Position numbers and translations under genes: made by a program. From contig NZ_AP025696.1 in NCBI RefSeq assembly GCF_027943725.1, forward strand, positions 1,031,501-1,095,500: a DNA stretch of 64,000 nucleotides, given 5' to 3'. Every line of letters starts with the position of its first letter. Within the stretch, counting starts at the first letter, position 1. Source of the DNA: Nitrosophilus kaiyonis (GTDB taxonomy: Bacteria > Campylobacterota > Campylobacteria > Campylobacterales > Nitratiruptoraceae). Below are positions 35,376 through 45,176 of the stretch, in pieces. The notes beneath the pieces were generated by a model that was not told where the DNA came from, did no database searches, and was given only the letters and a program-made list of their open reading frames with translations.

Positions 35376-36674
35376 ATGCATGGGTTAGATTTAACACATA
35401 CTTGGGTTGGATATCTCTCTTTAGCTATATTTGTGATAGGCTACTATTTTATTGCTGCTGAAGAGAAATTTCATATGAATAAAGCAAAACCAGCTTTATT
35501 AATTGGAACTTTAATGTTTATGCTTTTAGGTATATATTTTTCTATAAATGGATTAGAACCTGAACCATTACATGAGGAGATGGAAAAACTCATTTTAGAA
35601 ATTGCAGAGATTTTCTTTTTCCTTTTTGTTGCAATGACCTATATAGAAACTTTAATAGAAAGAAAAGTATTTGATGTATTAAAGTATAAATTAACTTCAA
35701 GAGGTTATAGCTATAAAAAACTTTTTTGGTTAACTGGGACTTTATCTTTTTGGATTTCACCAGTTGCTGATAACTTAACAACTGCATTAATTTTATCTAC
35801 TGTTTTATTTACGATAGATAAAACAAAAAATGAGTTTTTAGTTCCAGGTGCTATAAATATTGTAGTAGCTGCAAATGCAGGTGGTGCATGGAGCCCATTT
35901 GGTGATATTACTACTTTAATGGCTTGGACAGCTGGAAAAGGCGAGTTTGTTGATTTTCTATATCTATTTGTTCCAAGTTTTGGTGGATGGCTTTTAACAG
36001 CTTGGTTACTATCTCGTGTTGTTCCAGAGGGTGAGCCACATTTTGATGCATCTCTTCCAAAGGCTGAGTTAAAACCAGGTGCTAAAGTAGTAATAGGTTT
36101 AGGTGTTTTTACTATTTTTACAGCAGTTATGGGACATCAGTTTTTCCATTTTCCTGCAATGTGGGGAATGATGTTTGGTTTGGCTCTATTAAAAATTTAT
36201 TCATACTATTTAAAAAAGAAAAATCAAGACCATTTTGATATCTTTGTAAATATGAAGCATGTTGAAAATGATACTTTAATGTTTTTCTTTGGAATATTAA
36301 GTGCAGTTGGTGCATTACACTTTTTAGGATATCTTGAATATATAGTTAAACTTTATGATATTATTGGACCAACAGCAGGAAATATAGGAGTTGGATTTAT
36401 ATCTGCGATTGTAGATAATGTTCCTGTAATGAGCGCAATATTAAAAGCTGATCCAAATATGGGAATAGATCAATGGCTTTTAGTAACTTTAACTGCTGGA
36501 ATCGGTGGAAGTTTGATTAGTTTTGGTAGTGCAGCAGGTGTTGGTGTTATGGGAAGACTTAGAGGAATATATACATTTGGTTCTCATATGAAACATGCAT
36601 GGACAGTTCTTGCTGGATATATATTATCAATGATTTTATGGTATATTCAATTTGAGATAATGGGACTTTATTGA
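35376..36674 (+). CDS. nhaD: NhaD-type sodium/proton antiporter
   Basis: Inner-membrane Na+/H+ antiporter of the ion transporter superfamily, about 12 helices. Diagnostic stretches are the SPVADNLTTALILSTVLFTI segment, AANAGGAWSPFGDITTLM and FISAIVDNVPVMSAILKADP, whose Asp and Asn residues form the cation path. The 432-residue length fits. AAAGGA precedes the ATG at 35376. It follows nadB by 20 bases. A sodium-handling role suits a marine organism. Confidence 0.92.
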   Translation: MHGLDLTHTWVGYLSLAIFVIGYYFIAAEEKFHMNKAKPALLIGTLMFMLLGIYFSINGLEPEPLHEEMEKLILEIAEIFFFLFVAMTYIETLIERKVFDVLKYKLTSRGYSYKKLFWLTGTLSFWISPVADNLTTALILSTVLFTIDKTKNEFLVPGAINIVVAANAGGAWSPFGDITTLMAWTAGKGEFVDFLYLFVPSFGGWLLTAWLLSRVVPEGEPHFDASLPKAELKPGAKVVIGLGVFTIFTAVMGHQFFHFPAMWGMMFGLALLKIYSYYLKKKNQDHFDIFVNMKHVENDTLMFFFGILSAVGALHFLGYLEYIVKLYDIIGPTAGNIGVGFISAIVDNVPVMSAILKADPNMGIDQWLLVTLTAGIGGSLISFGSAAGVGVMGRLRGIYTFGSHMKHAWTVLAGYILSMILWYIQFEIMGLY

Positions 36675-36860
36675 GTAGATTAGAAAGAAGTCATTAGTCA
36701 TTAAGTCATTAGTAATTGGATATTAGAGTTAATAGTTAAGAATTAAGAGCTAAGAATTTTGTGATAGTGATAGTTTATAATAAAAACTTAATTCTTAACG
36801 CTATTTCCTAATGACTAATGACTAATTACTAATTACTAATAACCAATGTCTAACGACTAA
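36675..36860. repeat. Type A palindromic array between nhaD and guaA
   Basis: One of the clearest palindromes of the family. The left arm (gtcattagtcattaagtc, attaagagctaag) mirrors the right arm (cttaattcttaacgc, gactaatgactaattac) around a centre of gtgatagtgatagtttat. It runs to within 20 bases of the guaA start. Confidence 0.8.
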
Positions 36861-36878
36861 AATAAGGAGTTTTAAAAT

Positions 36879-38429
36879 ATGCAAAATGTGCCGATAGTAA
36901 TTCTTGATTTTGGCTCACAATATACACAATTAATCGCAAGAAGATTAAGAGAAGAAAAGGTATATTGTGAGATTTATCCATATTTTACAGATATTGAAGA
37001 GATAAAGAAGAAAAACCCAAAAGGTATTATTTTTAGTGGTGGACCATCAAGTGTTTATGAAAAGGATGCTCCAAGAGTTGATAAAAAGATTTATGAGCTT
37101 GGTCTTCCTATACTTGGAATCTGTTATGGAATGCAGTTAATTACAGTTGATTTTAACGGAGATGTAGTTAGAGCAGATCATCATGAGTATGGAAAGGCAA
37201 GACTTATATTTGATGAGATTCATGGAGGTTTTTCTCCTCTTTTTAAAGATACAAAAGATGGCCAGATTGTATGGATGAGTCATGCAGATAAAGTTGAAAG
37301 ACTACCCTATGGATTTAAAAGGATAGCTCATACCAATAACTCTTCATATGCAGCAATTGCTAATGAAGAAAAAAATATCTATGCATTGCAGTTTCATCCT
37401 GAAGTTTCTCATTCTGAGGAAGGTAGCAAAATATTAAAGAATTTTGCAAGAGAGATCTGTAAAATTGAAGAAAAATGGGATATGGGTCATTTTGCAAAAG
37501 AACAGATTGAAAAAATAAGAAAAATTGTTGGTAAAGATAAGGTTTTATGTGCATTAAGTGGTGGAGTTGATAGTTCTGTTGTTACTGCACTTTTATATGA
37601 AGCGATTGGAAACCAACTTATACCTGTGTTTGTTGATAATGGATTACTAAGAGCAGGTGAGAGAGAAAAAGTTGAACATGTTTTTAAAAATATGTTAAAA
37701 GTTCCTTTGATTGTAGTGGATGCCAGTGAAAAATTTTTAAATGCTTTAAAAGGTGTAACAGACCCCGAGCAAAAAAGAAAAATAATAGGTCACACTTTTA
37801 TAGAGGTATTTGAAGAAGAGGCTAAAAAACATACAGATGTTAAGTATCTTGCTCAAGGGACTTTATACCCAGATGTTATTGAGTCTGTTTCTGTAAAAGG
37901 CCCAAGCGAGACAATCAAATCTCATCATAATGTTGGAGGGCTTCCTGAGTGGATGAAGTTTGAGTTAATTGAGCCACTGAGAGAACTTTTCAAAGATGAG
38001 GTAAGAAAACTTGGACTTGAACTTGGACTTCCAAAAGAGATGGTTATTAGACATCCTTTTCCAGGACCAGGCCTTGCTATTAGAATACTTGGTGAGGTAA
38101 ATAAAGAGAGTTTAGAGGTTTTAAGAAAGGCTGATACGATACTATTAGAAGAGATAAAAGCGGCTGGTTATTATGAAAAACTTTGGCAAGCTTTTGCAGT
38201 TTTATTAAATGTCAAAAGTGTTGGAGTTATGGGTGATAAAAGAACTTATGAAAATACAGTTGCTATAAGATGTGTAGAGAGTAGCGATGGTATGACTGCA
38301 ACATTTGCACATCTTCCTCACGATTTATTAGAAAATATAAGCAATAGAATCATAAATGAAGTAGATGGAATAAATAGAGTAGTTTATGATATAACTTCAA
38401 AACCACCTGGCACAATAGAGTGGGAGTAA
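36879..38429 (+). CDS. guaA: GMP synthase (glutamine-hydrolysing)
   Basis: Converts XMP to GMP using glutamine. The 516 residues hold the class I amidotransferase domain with the catalytic Cys in GICYGMQ and the His-Glu pair in FHPEVSHS. The ATP pyrophosphatase domain has the PP-loop LSGGVDSSV near 225. The C-terminal dimerisation domain ends [17 protein letters not shown], the invariant GuaA end. TAAGGAG precedes the ATG. Confidence 0.98.
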   Translation: MQNVPIVILDFGSQYTQLIARRLREEKVYCEIYPYFTDIEEIKKKNPKGIIFSGGPSSVYEKDAPRVDKKIYELGLPILGICYGMQLITVDFNGDVVRADHHEYGKARLIFDEIHGGFSPLFKDTKDGQIVWMSHADKVERLPYGFKRIAHTNNSSYAAIANEEKNIYALQFHPEVSHSEEGSKILKNFAREICKIEEKWDMGHFAKEQIEKIRKIVGKDKVLCALSGGVDSSVVTALLYEAIGNQLIPVFVDNGLLRAGEREKVEHVFKNMLKVPLIVVDASEKFLNALKGVTDPEQKRKIIGHTFIEVFEEEAKKHTDVKYLAQGTLYPDVIESVSVKGPSETIKSHHNVGGLPEWMKFELIEPLRELFKDEVRKLGLELGLPKEMVIRHPFPGPGLAIRILGEVNKESLEVLRKADTILLEEIKAAGYYEKLWQAFAVLLNVKSVGVMGDKRTYENTVAIRCVESSDGMTATFAHLPHDLLENISNRIINEVDGINRVVYDITSKPPGTIEWE

Positions 38430-38442
38430 ACAGGACAAAATA

Positions 38443-39096
38443 TTGAAAAATAGAAAAATATATGTTTTGTCAGATAGTGATATTAAGGGAGCAATAAAGC
38501 TCCCTGTTATTGAGCAAAATTTTTTTAATATTAATATAGATTTTAAAAAATATGATTATTTGGTTTTTACTTCTAAAAATGGCGTAATTGCAGTTGATAG
38601 AATATCAAGTGAGTGGAAAAAAATTGATTCAATTGCTATAGGAAAGGCAACTGCTAAAAAAATTGAAGAGCTTGGCGGTAAAGTTGCATATGTTGCAAAA
38701 AAATTTTATGGAGATGAATTAGCTAAAGAAATCTCTCAAAATTTTGATAAAAGCAAAAAATTTTTATATTTAAGAGCAAAAAAAGTTTTGTCAAATTTAA
38801 GTGAAATTTTAAGAAAAAGAGAGTTTTTATTAGAAGAAATTATTGTATATGAAACTGTATGTAAAAAAATAGAAAATAAAAGAGTTGAAAAAGGCTCTTT
38901 TATCATTTTTTCTTCTCCTTCCACAATTGAGTGTTTTTTGAAAAATTTTCAATGGGATAAAAGTTATAAAGCCATAGCAATTGGTAAAAAAACCGCTTCT
39001 TATATACCAAAAGATATAGAATTTATCATTTCGCCAGTTCAAACTCTTCAAGGCACTATTAATTTTATAAAAGAATCATTAGACATTAATAATTAG
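38443..39096 (+). CDS. hemD: Uroporphyrinogen-III synthase
   Basis: Cyclises hydroxymethylbilane to uroporphyrinogen III in haem synthesis. The 217 residues form two Rossmann-like halves: YDYLVFTSKNGVIAVDRI and IAIGKATAKKIEELGG in the first, SFIIFSSPSTIECFLKNF and AIAIGKKTASYI in the second. Low overall conservation is normal for HemD. The start is TTG with AGGA 7 bases upstream, 13 bases after guaA, so it is probably cotranscribed with it. Confidence 0.85.
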   Translation: MKNRKIYVLSDSDIKGAIKLPVIEQNFFNINIDFKKYDYLVFTSKNGVIAVDRISSEWKKIDSIAIGKATAKKIEELGGKVAYVAKKFYGDELAKEISQNFDKSKKFLYLRAKKVLSNLSEILRKREFLLEEIIVYETVCKKIENKRVEKGSFIIFSSPSTIECFLKNFQWDKSYKAIAIGKKTASYIPKDIEFIISPVQTLQGTINFIKESLDINN

Positions 39097-39300
39097 TATA
39101 TTGGTAATTGGTTATTAGTATATTAAAGTTAAAATTTAAGATTTAAGAATGAATTAAGTGAATAAATAATTAAGAATTGAGAATTTAGTTTTCAGTGTTA
39201 GTGCTAGTTAAAAACTTAACACTTAACACTTAGTGCTTAGCACTAATTCCTAATTTCTAATATACCAATATACCAATGACTAATGACTAATTTCTTACTA
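39097..39300. repeat. Type A palindromic array between hemD and the 6S RNA
   Basis: Words aatttaagatttaagaatg, a centre ttagtgctagttaaaaac, then ttaacacttaacacttagtg, ctaatataccaatatacc and gactaatgactaattt. It stops just before the promoter of the 6S RNA gene. Confidence 0.75.
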
Positions 39301-39327
39301 TCTATATTTATTTAAGTTAAAAAATTG

Positions 39328-39333
39328 TATAAT
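39328..39333 (+). promoter_or_regulatory. -10 box of the 6S RNA gene
   Basis: Perfect TATAAT, placing transcription start close to 39340, where the structured RNA begins. No strong -35 is evident. Confidence 0.65.
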
Positions 39334-39339
39334 AAATAT

Positions 39340-39540
39340 AAACCTGAGCGGTGCGCTACCCGCGATATGGGGGTCCGACAATCCACGTTTGAGGGAGGCC
39401 TGTAGATTTTGGTGTGTGTCGGTGACTTCGTTTGAGCCAGGGAGACTTGGCGAGAAGCCGCCGCCTAATCCAAAACTCGCTCCCTCTTATTTTGGTCTTA
39501 GGGACCATTGCATAGCGTGAACGCCCGCTCGGGTTTTTTT
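39340..39540 (+). ncRNA. ssrS: 6S RNA (SsrS), RNA polymerase regulator, with terminator
   Basis: A GC-rich, roughly 195-nt transcript that folds as one long rod. ACCTGAGCGG at the 5' end pairs with CCGCTCGGGT at the 3' end. Then TGCGCTA pairs with TAGCGTG, GGTCC with GGACC, GAGGGAG with CTCCCTC and TTTTGG with CCAAAA; the apical hairpin is GCCAGG with CTTGGC. CGAGAAGCC beside the apex matches a conserved E. coli 6S stretch. 6S RNA mimics an open promoter and binds the housekeeping holoenzyme. CCCG/CGGG followed by TTTTTTT (39524-39540) ends it. SRP RNA is excluded because GGAAGCAGCC is missing; tmRNA and RNase P signatures are absent. Confidence 0.75.
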
Positions 39541-39655
39541 ATTTTAGTATTAAGAGTTAAATGTTAAGAATGAAATTTTCATAAATTAATTTTGTTTCTT
39601 TTGTAAATATCAATAAATACTCTTAATACTTAACTCTTAATACTTAGCTCTAAAG
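39541..39655. repeat. Type A words between the 6S RNA and purD
   Basis: agtattaagagttaaatg on the left and tcttaatacttaactc, ttaatacttagctc on the right, forming a loose palindrome that ends at the AAAGGA of purD. Confidence 0.65.
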
Positions 39656-39662
39656 GATTTCA

Positions 39663-40934
39663 ATGAATGTTTTAGTTGTTGGAAGTGGCGGTAGAGAATA
39701 TTCAATAGGTCTTGCTTTAAAAAAAGATGATAATGTAAAAGAATTATATTTTGCTCCAGGCAATGGTGCAACATTTAATCTTGGTAAAAATATTGAAGTT
39801 TCAAATTGGGAAGATTTAGCAGATTTTGCAAAAGAAAACAATATCGATTTAACAATAGTTGGACCTGAAGCTCCACTAGTTGAAGGAATAGTAGATATTT
39901 TTAGAGATAAAGGATTAACTATATTTGGTCCAACTCAAAAAGCAGCACTACTTGAAGGCTCTAAAATATATATGAAAAATTTTTTAAAAAAATATAATAT
40001 TCCAACAGCAAAATTTTTAGAAACTTCATCTATAGAAGAAGCGAATGAATTTATAAATACCTTACCTGAACCTATAGTGGTAAAAGCTGATGGTCTTTGT
40101 GCAGGCAAAGGTGTAATAATTGCACAAAGCAAAGAAGAAGCAAGAAAAGCTGCTGATGAAATGCTTAGTGGAAAAGCTTTTGGAGAGGCTGGTAAGAAAA
40201 TTGTTATTGAAGAGTTTTTAAATGGCTATGAACTATCGGTTTTTGCAATTAGTGATGGGAAAAAATATGTAATACTTCCAGCTGCGCAAGACCATAAAAG
40301 GCTGCTTGATGGAGATAAAGGACCAAATACTGGCGGAATGGGAGCATATGCGCCAACACCTTTAATTAATGATGAGCTTTCAAAAAAAATTGAAGAAAAA
40401 ATTATTGCTCCAACGATTAAAGGAATGAATGATGAAGGTGTTCCTTTTGAAGGAGTTTTATTTGCTGGGCTTATGATTGTAAATAATGAACCTTATGTTT
40501 TAGAGTTTAATGTAAGATTTGGTGACCCTGAATGTGAAGTATTGATGCCACTTTTGAAAACTCCTGCAAGTGAACTATTTTATAAAGCAGCTACAAAGGA
40601 TTTAGACAGTTTAAATATTGAATTTTATAAAAAATATGCAGTTGGTGTAGTTTTAGCAAGTGAAAATTATCCATATGGTAAGAGCAAACCTGCTGAAATT
40701 ATTGTTGATGAGATTGTTCATAAAGATTTGGCTGAGCATGCACATATCTCTTATGCAGGAGTGAGTTTAATAGAGGGAAAACTATATGCGACTGGCGGTA
40801 GGGTTCTTGTATGTGTGGGAATTGGAGATAGTATAAAAGAGGCGAGAGAATATGCCTATTTGCTAACGGGTCAAGTTCATTTTGCTGGAAAAAAATATAG
40901 AAGCGATATTGCATATCAGGCATTAAAGAGCTAA
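39663..40934 (+). CDS. purD: Phosphoribosylamine-glycine ligase
   Basis: Second step of purine synthesis, an ATP-grasp ligase making glycinamide ribonucleotide. The 423 residues open [19 protein letters not shown] and include [25 protein letters not shown] (ATP-grasp loop), [20 protein letters not shown] and NVRFGDPE (metal ligands). AAAGGA precedes the ATG. The RDD gene follows after 4 bases, and lptD and mlaD are in the same run. Confidence 0.97.
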   Translation: MNVLVVGSGGREYSIGLALKKDDNVKELYFAPGNGATFNLGKNIEVSNWEDLADFAKENNIDLTIVGPEAPLVEGIVDIFRDKGLTIFGPTQKAALLEGSKIYMKNFLKKYNIPTAKFLETSSIEEANEFINTLPEPIVVKADGLCAGKGVIIAQSKEEARKAADEMLSGKAFGEAGKKIVIEEFLNGYELSVFAISDGKKYVILPAAQDHKRLLDGDKGPNTGGMGAYAPTPLINDELSKKIEEKIIAPTIKGMNDEGVPFEGVLFAGLMIVNNEPYVLEFNVRFGDPECEVLMPLLKTPASELFYKAATKDLDSLNIEFYKKYAVGVVLASENYPYGKSKPAEIIVDEIVHKDLAEHAHISYAGVSLIEGKLYATGGRVLVCVGIGDSIKEAREYAYLLTGQVHFAGKKYRSDIAYQALKS

Positions 40935-40938
40935 ACTT

Positions 40939-41355
40939 ATGGAAAACAGAAGTTTAGCATCTCTTAATAAAAGAGCTATAGCTTTTTTAATTGATGATAT
41001 ATTAGTTTCATTAATATATCTTATAATTATTTGGGAATATATTCCAAAAAGTGGCTCTTTTGTAGAATTGTCCATAGTTATAAATCAGTTTATGCTACTT
41101 TTAGTGATGATAAAGATTTTTTACCATACATATTTTGTTTACAAATTTAGAGCAACATTAGGAAAAATGGCACTAAAAATTGAGGTTTTAAGTTTAGATT
41201 ATGAAAATGTAAATTTTTTGCAAGCGTTTAATAGAGCAATTTTTAGAGTAATAAGCGAAATAATTTTTTATTTTGGCTTTTTACTTGCTTTTTTTGATAA
41301 AAAAAGACAGACTCTACATGATAAAACTGCAAAAACTTTGGTGGTAAATGTATAG
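40939..41355 (+). CDS. RDD-family membrane protein
   Basis: A 138-residue inner-membrane protein with about three membrane helices. The RDD signature is seen as LNKRAIAFLIDDILVSLIYL and, after the second helix, RATLGKMALKIEVLSLDYE, ending DKKRQTLHDKTAKTLVVNV. Its transport or other role is unknown; some RDD proteins are Na+/H+ antiporters. It overlaps lptD by 8 bases. Confidence 0.88.
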   Translation: MENRSLASLNKRAIAFLIDDILVSLIYLIIIWEYIPKSGSFVELSIVINQFMLLLVMIKIFYHTYFVYKFRATLGKMALKIEVLSLDYENVNFLQAFNRAIFRVISEIIFYFGFLLAFFDKKRQTLHDKTAKTLVVNV

Positions 41356-43423
41356 AATAATCTTTTTATATCTTTTAATTTTTGGATTTATATATGCTAA
41401 AGAGTTGCCACTTGATATATATGCTAAAAATGTTGTAGCCCAAGATGGAAAGATTATAGCTACTGGAGATGTTGTATTAATATATGATGGCTACTATATT
41501 GAGACTAATAAAGCAATATATGATAAAAAATCCCAAATTATAGAACTTTTTGGAGATGTAAATTTTATAAAAGATTCACTCTATACCGTACTTAGTGAAT
41601 ATGCTATGTTTGATATGGCAAATAAAAAGATTTTATCCTCTCCTTTTTTCTTTATCGAACATACAAATGGAGTTTGGATAAGTGCAAAAAAATCTTGTGG
41701 AGAAAACTATATTTTTAAACTTGAAAACTCTTTAGTTTCAAGTTGTGATCCATCTAATCCAGATTGGAAGCTTGCATTTTCATCTGGTAACTATGATGAA
41801 AAAAAGAAGTGGATTAATCTTTATAATGTAAGATTATATGCAAAAGATATTCCAATTTTATACTCTCCATATATTGGCTTTTCTACATCAAAAGAGAGAA
41901 AAAGTGGGCTTTTAATACCTAGTTTTGGTATCTCAAATAAAGAGGGTTTTGTATATATTCAACCTATATATATTGCAGTAGATCCACAATGGGATTTAGA
42001 ATTTGACCCACAATTAAGAGCTAAAAGGGGAAAAGGTCTTTATTTAACATATAGGTTTGTAGATACTCCTTATTCTGAGGGGTATTTTAAAACTGGAATA
42101 TTTAAAGAAAAAGAGAGTTATGCAGAAAAAGAGAATCTTAAAAATGATAAGCATAAAGGTTATGAAATATTTTATCAAAGAGAGGCTCTTTTTACAAAAA
42201 TCAATGAAGAAGATAAAAAAGATGGTATTTATCTTGATTTTAAATATTTAAATGATATAGACTATTTGAACCTTCAAAAAGAGGGTTCACATGAGGATTT
42301 TGATTCTATAGTTACATCTAGATTAAATTATTATTATAATAAATATGACCATTATATAGGTTTCTACTCAAGATATTTTATAGATACCACAAAGACTGAT
42401 AACGAGGATACACTACAAATTTTACCAAAACTTCAATATCATAAATATGTAAATTCTCTATTTTTTGATAATCTTTTATATTCTCTTGATTATAAAGTTT
42501 CAAATTTTACAAGAAAAGAGGGAACTAGAGCTATACAGCATGAGGCAAATATTCCTGTTGGAATATATTTTTCTTTTTTAAACGACTATATTGGAATTTC
42601 TGCTTCAGAAAATATATATTTTACATATGTTGATTATTCAAATACCACTCATTGGATAGAAAACGCCTATATTATAAGGAATTATCATAAATTTTCACTC
42701 TATTCAGATCTTATTAAAAATTATGAAAATTTTTTACATACGCTTCATTTAAATGCAACTTTATATGTTCCAAGTTATGAGAAGACTAAAGGTGATAAAG
42801 AGGATTTTATAACAATAAATACAGAATCTAAAAGGTTAGAACTTAGTTTAAAAGAGTATTTTTATGATTTAGAGGGAAGTGAATTTTTATATCATAGAAT
42901 AATACAGCCAATTTTTTATGATAAAGATTATAAATATGGAGATCTTGAAAATGAAATAGGTGTAAAATTTAATAAAAATCTCTATTTTACAAATGATATT
43001 TTCTTTTCCCATGAGTATAGTGATATTAGTTCAGTTACAACAAGTTTAAACTATAAAGATGATGTATATAATATTGCAATTTCTCATTTTTATAAAAATA
43101 GTAAAAAAGAAGAAGATTCAAATTATATAACTTTTGATATTTCCAAATATTTATCTGAAAAATATAAACTATTTGGTAAAATTGATTATGATTTTAAAGA
43201 TGAATATGTTAGAGAGTGGCAATTAGGATATATATTTAATAAAAAATGTTGGAACTATACTTTGAGTTATAAAGAAGAGATTAGACCAATATTAACTTCT
43301 GCTGGTAGTTCATCAATTAAAAATAAAATTGTATATTTTAAGATTGAACTTGTACCACTGGGTGGTGTTGAACACTCTTTTGAGCAAAGAATAGAGAGTA
43401 AAACTACTAAAGGTGAATTATGA
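41348..43423 (+). CDS. lptD: LPS-assembly protein LptD (OstA/Imp)
   Basis: Outer-membrane barrel that delivers LPS to the cell surface. A signal peptide ends at about residue 17 (FGFIYAKELPL). The LptA-like beta-jellyroll (IYAKNVVAQDGKIIATGDV ... GDVNFIKDS) is followed by a large barrel rich in alternating aromatic residues. Cys residues near 117 and 131 (SCGENYIF, SSCDPSNPDW) could form a disulphide. It is 691 residues. It overlaps RDD at its start and mlaD at its stop (ATGA). Confidence 0.92.
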   Translation: MYRIIFLYLLIFGFIYAKELPLDIYAKNVVAQDGKIIATGDVVLIYDGYYIETNKAIYDKKSQIIELFGDVNFIKDSLYTVLSEYAMFDMANKKILSSPFFFIEHTNGVWISAKKSCGENYIFKLENSLVSSCDPSNPDWKLAFSSGNYDEKKKWINLYNVRLYAKDIPILYSPYIGFSTSKERKSGLLIPSFGISNKEGFVYIQPIYIAVDPQWDLEFDPQLRAKRGKGLYLTYRFVDTPYSEGYFKTGIFKEKESYAEKENLKNDKHKGYEIFYQREALFTKINEEDKKDGIYLDFKYLNDIDYLNLQKEGSHEDFDSIVTSRLNYYYNKYDHYIGFYSRYFIDTTKTDNEDTLQILPKLQYHKYVNSLFFDNLLYSLDYKVSNFTRKEGTRAIQHEANIPVGIYFSFLNDYIGISASENIYFTYVDYSNTTHWIENAYIIRNYHKFSLYSDLIKNYENFLHTLHLNATLYVPSYEKTKGDKEDFITINTESKRLELSLKEYFYDLEGSEFLYHRIIQPIFYDKDYKYGDLENEIGVKFNKNLYFTNDIFFSHEYSDISSVTTSLNYKDDVYNIAISHFYKNSKKEEDSNYITFDISKYLSEKYKLFGKIDYDFKDEYVREWQLGYIFNKKCWNYTLSYKEEIRPILTSAGSSSIKNKIVYFKIELVPLGGVEHSFEQRIESKTTKGEL

Positions 43424-44886
43424 AAACTGAGGCAAAAGTAGGTATATTTGTTGCAATTGGACTTGTCTTTTTATTTTTGTTAAGTACTCAAGTAAACAGA
43501 TTTTCTCATTTTGGTAAAAAAGGTTATATAATAGATGCATATCTTGATGATGTATCAGGTTTAGAAAAAAATGTAAAAGTAAAAATTAAAGGGGTTGAAG
43601 TAGGTTATGTAAAAGATATAAATCTTGATGGAAATAAGGTAAAAACGAAGCTTTTTATTTATGAAGGTGTTAAAATACCAAAAGATTCAATAATACAAAT
43701 AAATCAAGAAAGCATGCTTGGTTCTAAATATTTAAATATAATTCCTGGAAGTTCAAAAGAGTATATTTCAGAAAATGAGGCTTTACAAAAACAGAAAAAA
43801 ACATATACATTTGAAGAGACTACAGGATCAATAGATGAAGCTGCAAAAGAGTTTAAAGAGTTTATTAAAGAGCTAAGAGAAGATCTAAAGGGAGAAAATG
43901 GAAATGATTTAAAAAAATCTATTTCAAATTTAAGAAAAATTACTGAATCTATTCAAGATATGATAAAAGATAATAAAGAAAATTTAAAACAGTCAATAAT
44001 AAATTTAAAAATTATGGCAAAAGAACTAGCTAAAGCTGGAGATAAATTTGGAAATATGTCTTCAAAATTTTCTTATACTGCTGATACTATAAATGAAAAA
44101 CTTCCAAATATTATGAATAAAATCGATTCTTTAGTTGCTGATTTATCTGTTACTAGTAAAGAATTAAAAAGTAAACTTCCTCAAATTATGGATAAATTTT
44201 CCTCGTTGGAAAATGATTTACAAGAAATTGTAAGTGAAAATAAAAAACCTCTAAATAGAGCGATAAAGTCTGCAGATACATTTTTTACATCTGGCGGTGA
44301 GACATTTAAAAAAGTTGATAACTATCTAAATGCGGTGGCAAAATCACAAATAGAGGTTGCTTTTAGAAGTGAATATATGAGTAGTGATAAATTTGCTAAA
44401 AATTATGCATCGTTTTATTATATTCCTTCTCCTGAAAAATATTATATGTTAGATATAATTTCAACTGATGATTATTCAAAAATGGATGAAAATGGAAATG
44501 TAATCAAACCAGATGATCATGAAGATTCTAAACTTCTCTTTTCTGCCCAATATGGAAGAAGGTATAATGATATTTTATTTAGAATAGGTGTAATTGAAAG
44601 TACAGGAGGTGTTGGAGTAGACTATTTTATGTTTAATGATAAAGCAAAACTCTCTTTTGAAGCATTTGATTTCAATGCTGTAAATGATGTTAGAGGAGAT
44701 AAAGCGCATTTGAAACTTTTAGCAAGATATAGATTTTTAAAACATTTAGATACATTTATAGGTATAGATAACTTTTTAAATGATGATGCAAGAAATTTCT
44801 TTTTTGGATTGGGATTTGATTTTGTAGATCAAGATTTAAAATCAATTCTTGGTGCTGCAAGTGGTGCTGGCACTTTTATAAAGTGA
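43420..44886 (+). CDS. mlaD: MCE-domain protein, MlaD-like lipid-transport subunit
   Basis: Membrane-anchored periplasmic lipid-binding protein. One TM helix (about 8-22) is followed by the MCE domain (about 35-115: IIDAYLDDVSGLEKNVKVKI, GVEVGYVKDI, SMLGSKYLNIIPG). A long helical region with SIDEAAKEF and several amphipathic repeats follows, and then an extra C-terminal beta-rich region (about 330-488). At 488 residues it is much longer than E. coli MlaD (183), as is common in Campylobacterota. MlaE/MlaF partners are not in the window. Confidence 0.85.
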   Translation: MKTEAKVGIFVAIGLVFLFLLSTQVNRFSHFGKKGYIIDAYLDDVSGLEKNVKVKIKGVEVGYVKDINLDGNKVKTKLFIYEGVKIPKDSIIQINQESMLGSKYLNIIPGSSKEYISENEALQKQKKTYTFEETTGSIDEAAKEFKEFIKELREDLKGENGNDLKKSISNLRKITESIQDMIKDNKENLKQSIINLKIMAKELAKAGDKFGNMSSKFSYTADTINEKLPNIMNKIDSLVADLSVTSKELKSKLPQIMDKFSSLENDLQEIVSENKKPLNRAIKSADTFFTSGGETFKKVDNYLNAVAKSQIEVAFRSEYMSSDKFAKNYASFYYIPSPEKYYMLDIISTDDYSKMDENGNVIKPDDHEDSKLLFSAQYGRRYNDILFRIGVIESTGGVGVDYFMFNDKAKLSFEAFDFNAVNDVRGDKAHLKLLARYRFLKHLDTFIGIDNFLNDDARNFFFGLGFDFVDQDLKSILGAASGAGTFIK

Positions 44887-44890
44887 TTAG

Positions 44891-45166
44891 ATGGAAGAAG
44901 AAAAAATAGTTAAAAAAATTCAAAATGCACTTAATGTTTTAGGACTTCCTCCGCTTGTTTCATTAAAAGATATAAAACATAGATATTATCTACTTGCAAA
45001 AAAGTATCATCCAGATGTTGGGGGAAATAAAGAAGAGATGGAAAGGATAAATAGGGCATATAAATTATTAAAAGAGTATATAGAAAATTATAAATTCAGT
45101 TTTAGTGAAGAGGAAATATTAAAACAGTTTCCTACAAAAAATCATGCAAATAAATTTAGATTTTAA
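44891..45166 (+). CDS. Short J-domain (DnaJ-like) protein
   Basis: A 91-residue protein consisting of a single J domain: HRYYLLAKKYHPDVGGNKEE has the HPD motif at residues 37-39 that stimulates Hsp70 ATPase, and INRAYKLLKEYIE forms the last helix. There is no zinc-finger or C-terminal domain. It lies between mlaD (4-base gap) and pnp (10-base gap), so it is cotranscribed. The Hsp70 partner is unknown. Confidence 0.9.
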   Translation: MEEEKIVKKIQNALNVLGLPPLVSLKDIKHRYYLLAKKYHPDVGGNKEEMERINRAYKLLKEYIENYKFSFSEEEILKQFPTKNHANKFRF

Positions 45167-45176
45167 AGGAAGGTAA

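Noticed and set aside
39340-39540. SRP RNA or tmRNA instead of 6S RNA
   Set aside because: The GGAAGCAGCC loop of SRP RNA and the tRNA-like ends and tag frame of tmRNA are absent; the rod-like fold and CGAGAAGCC favour 6S.
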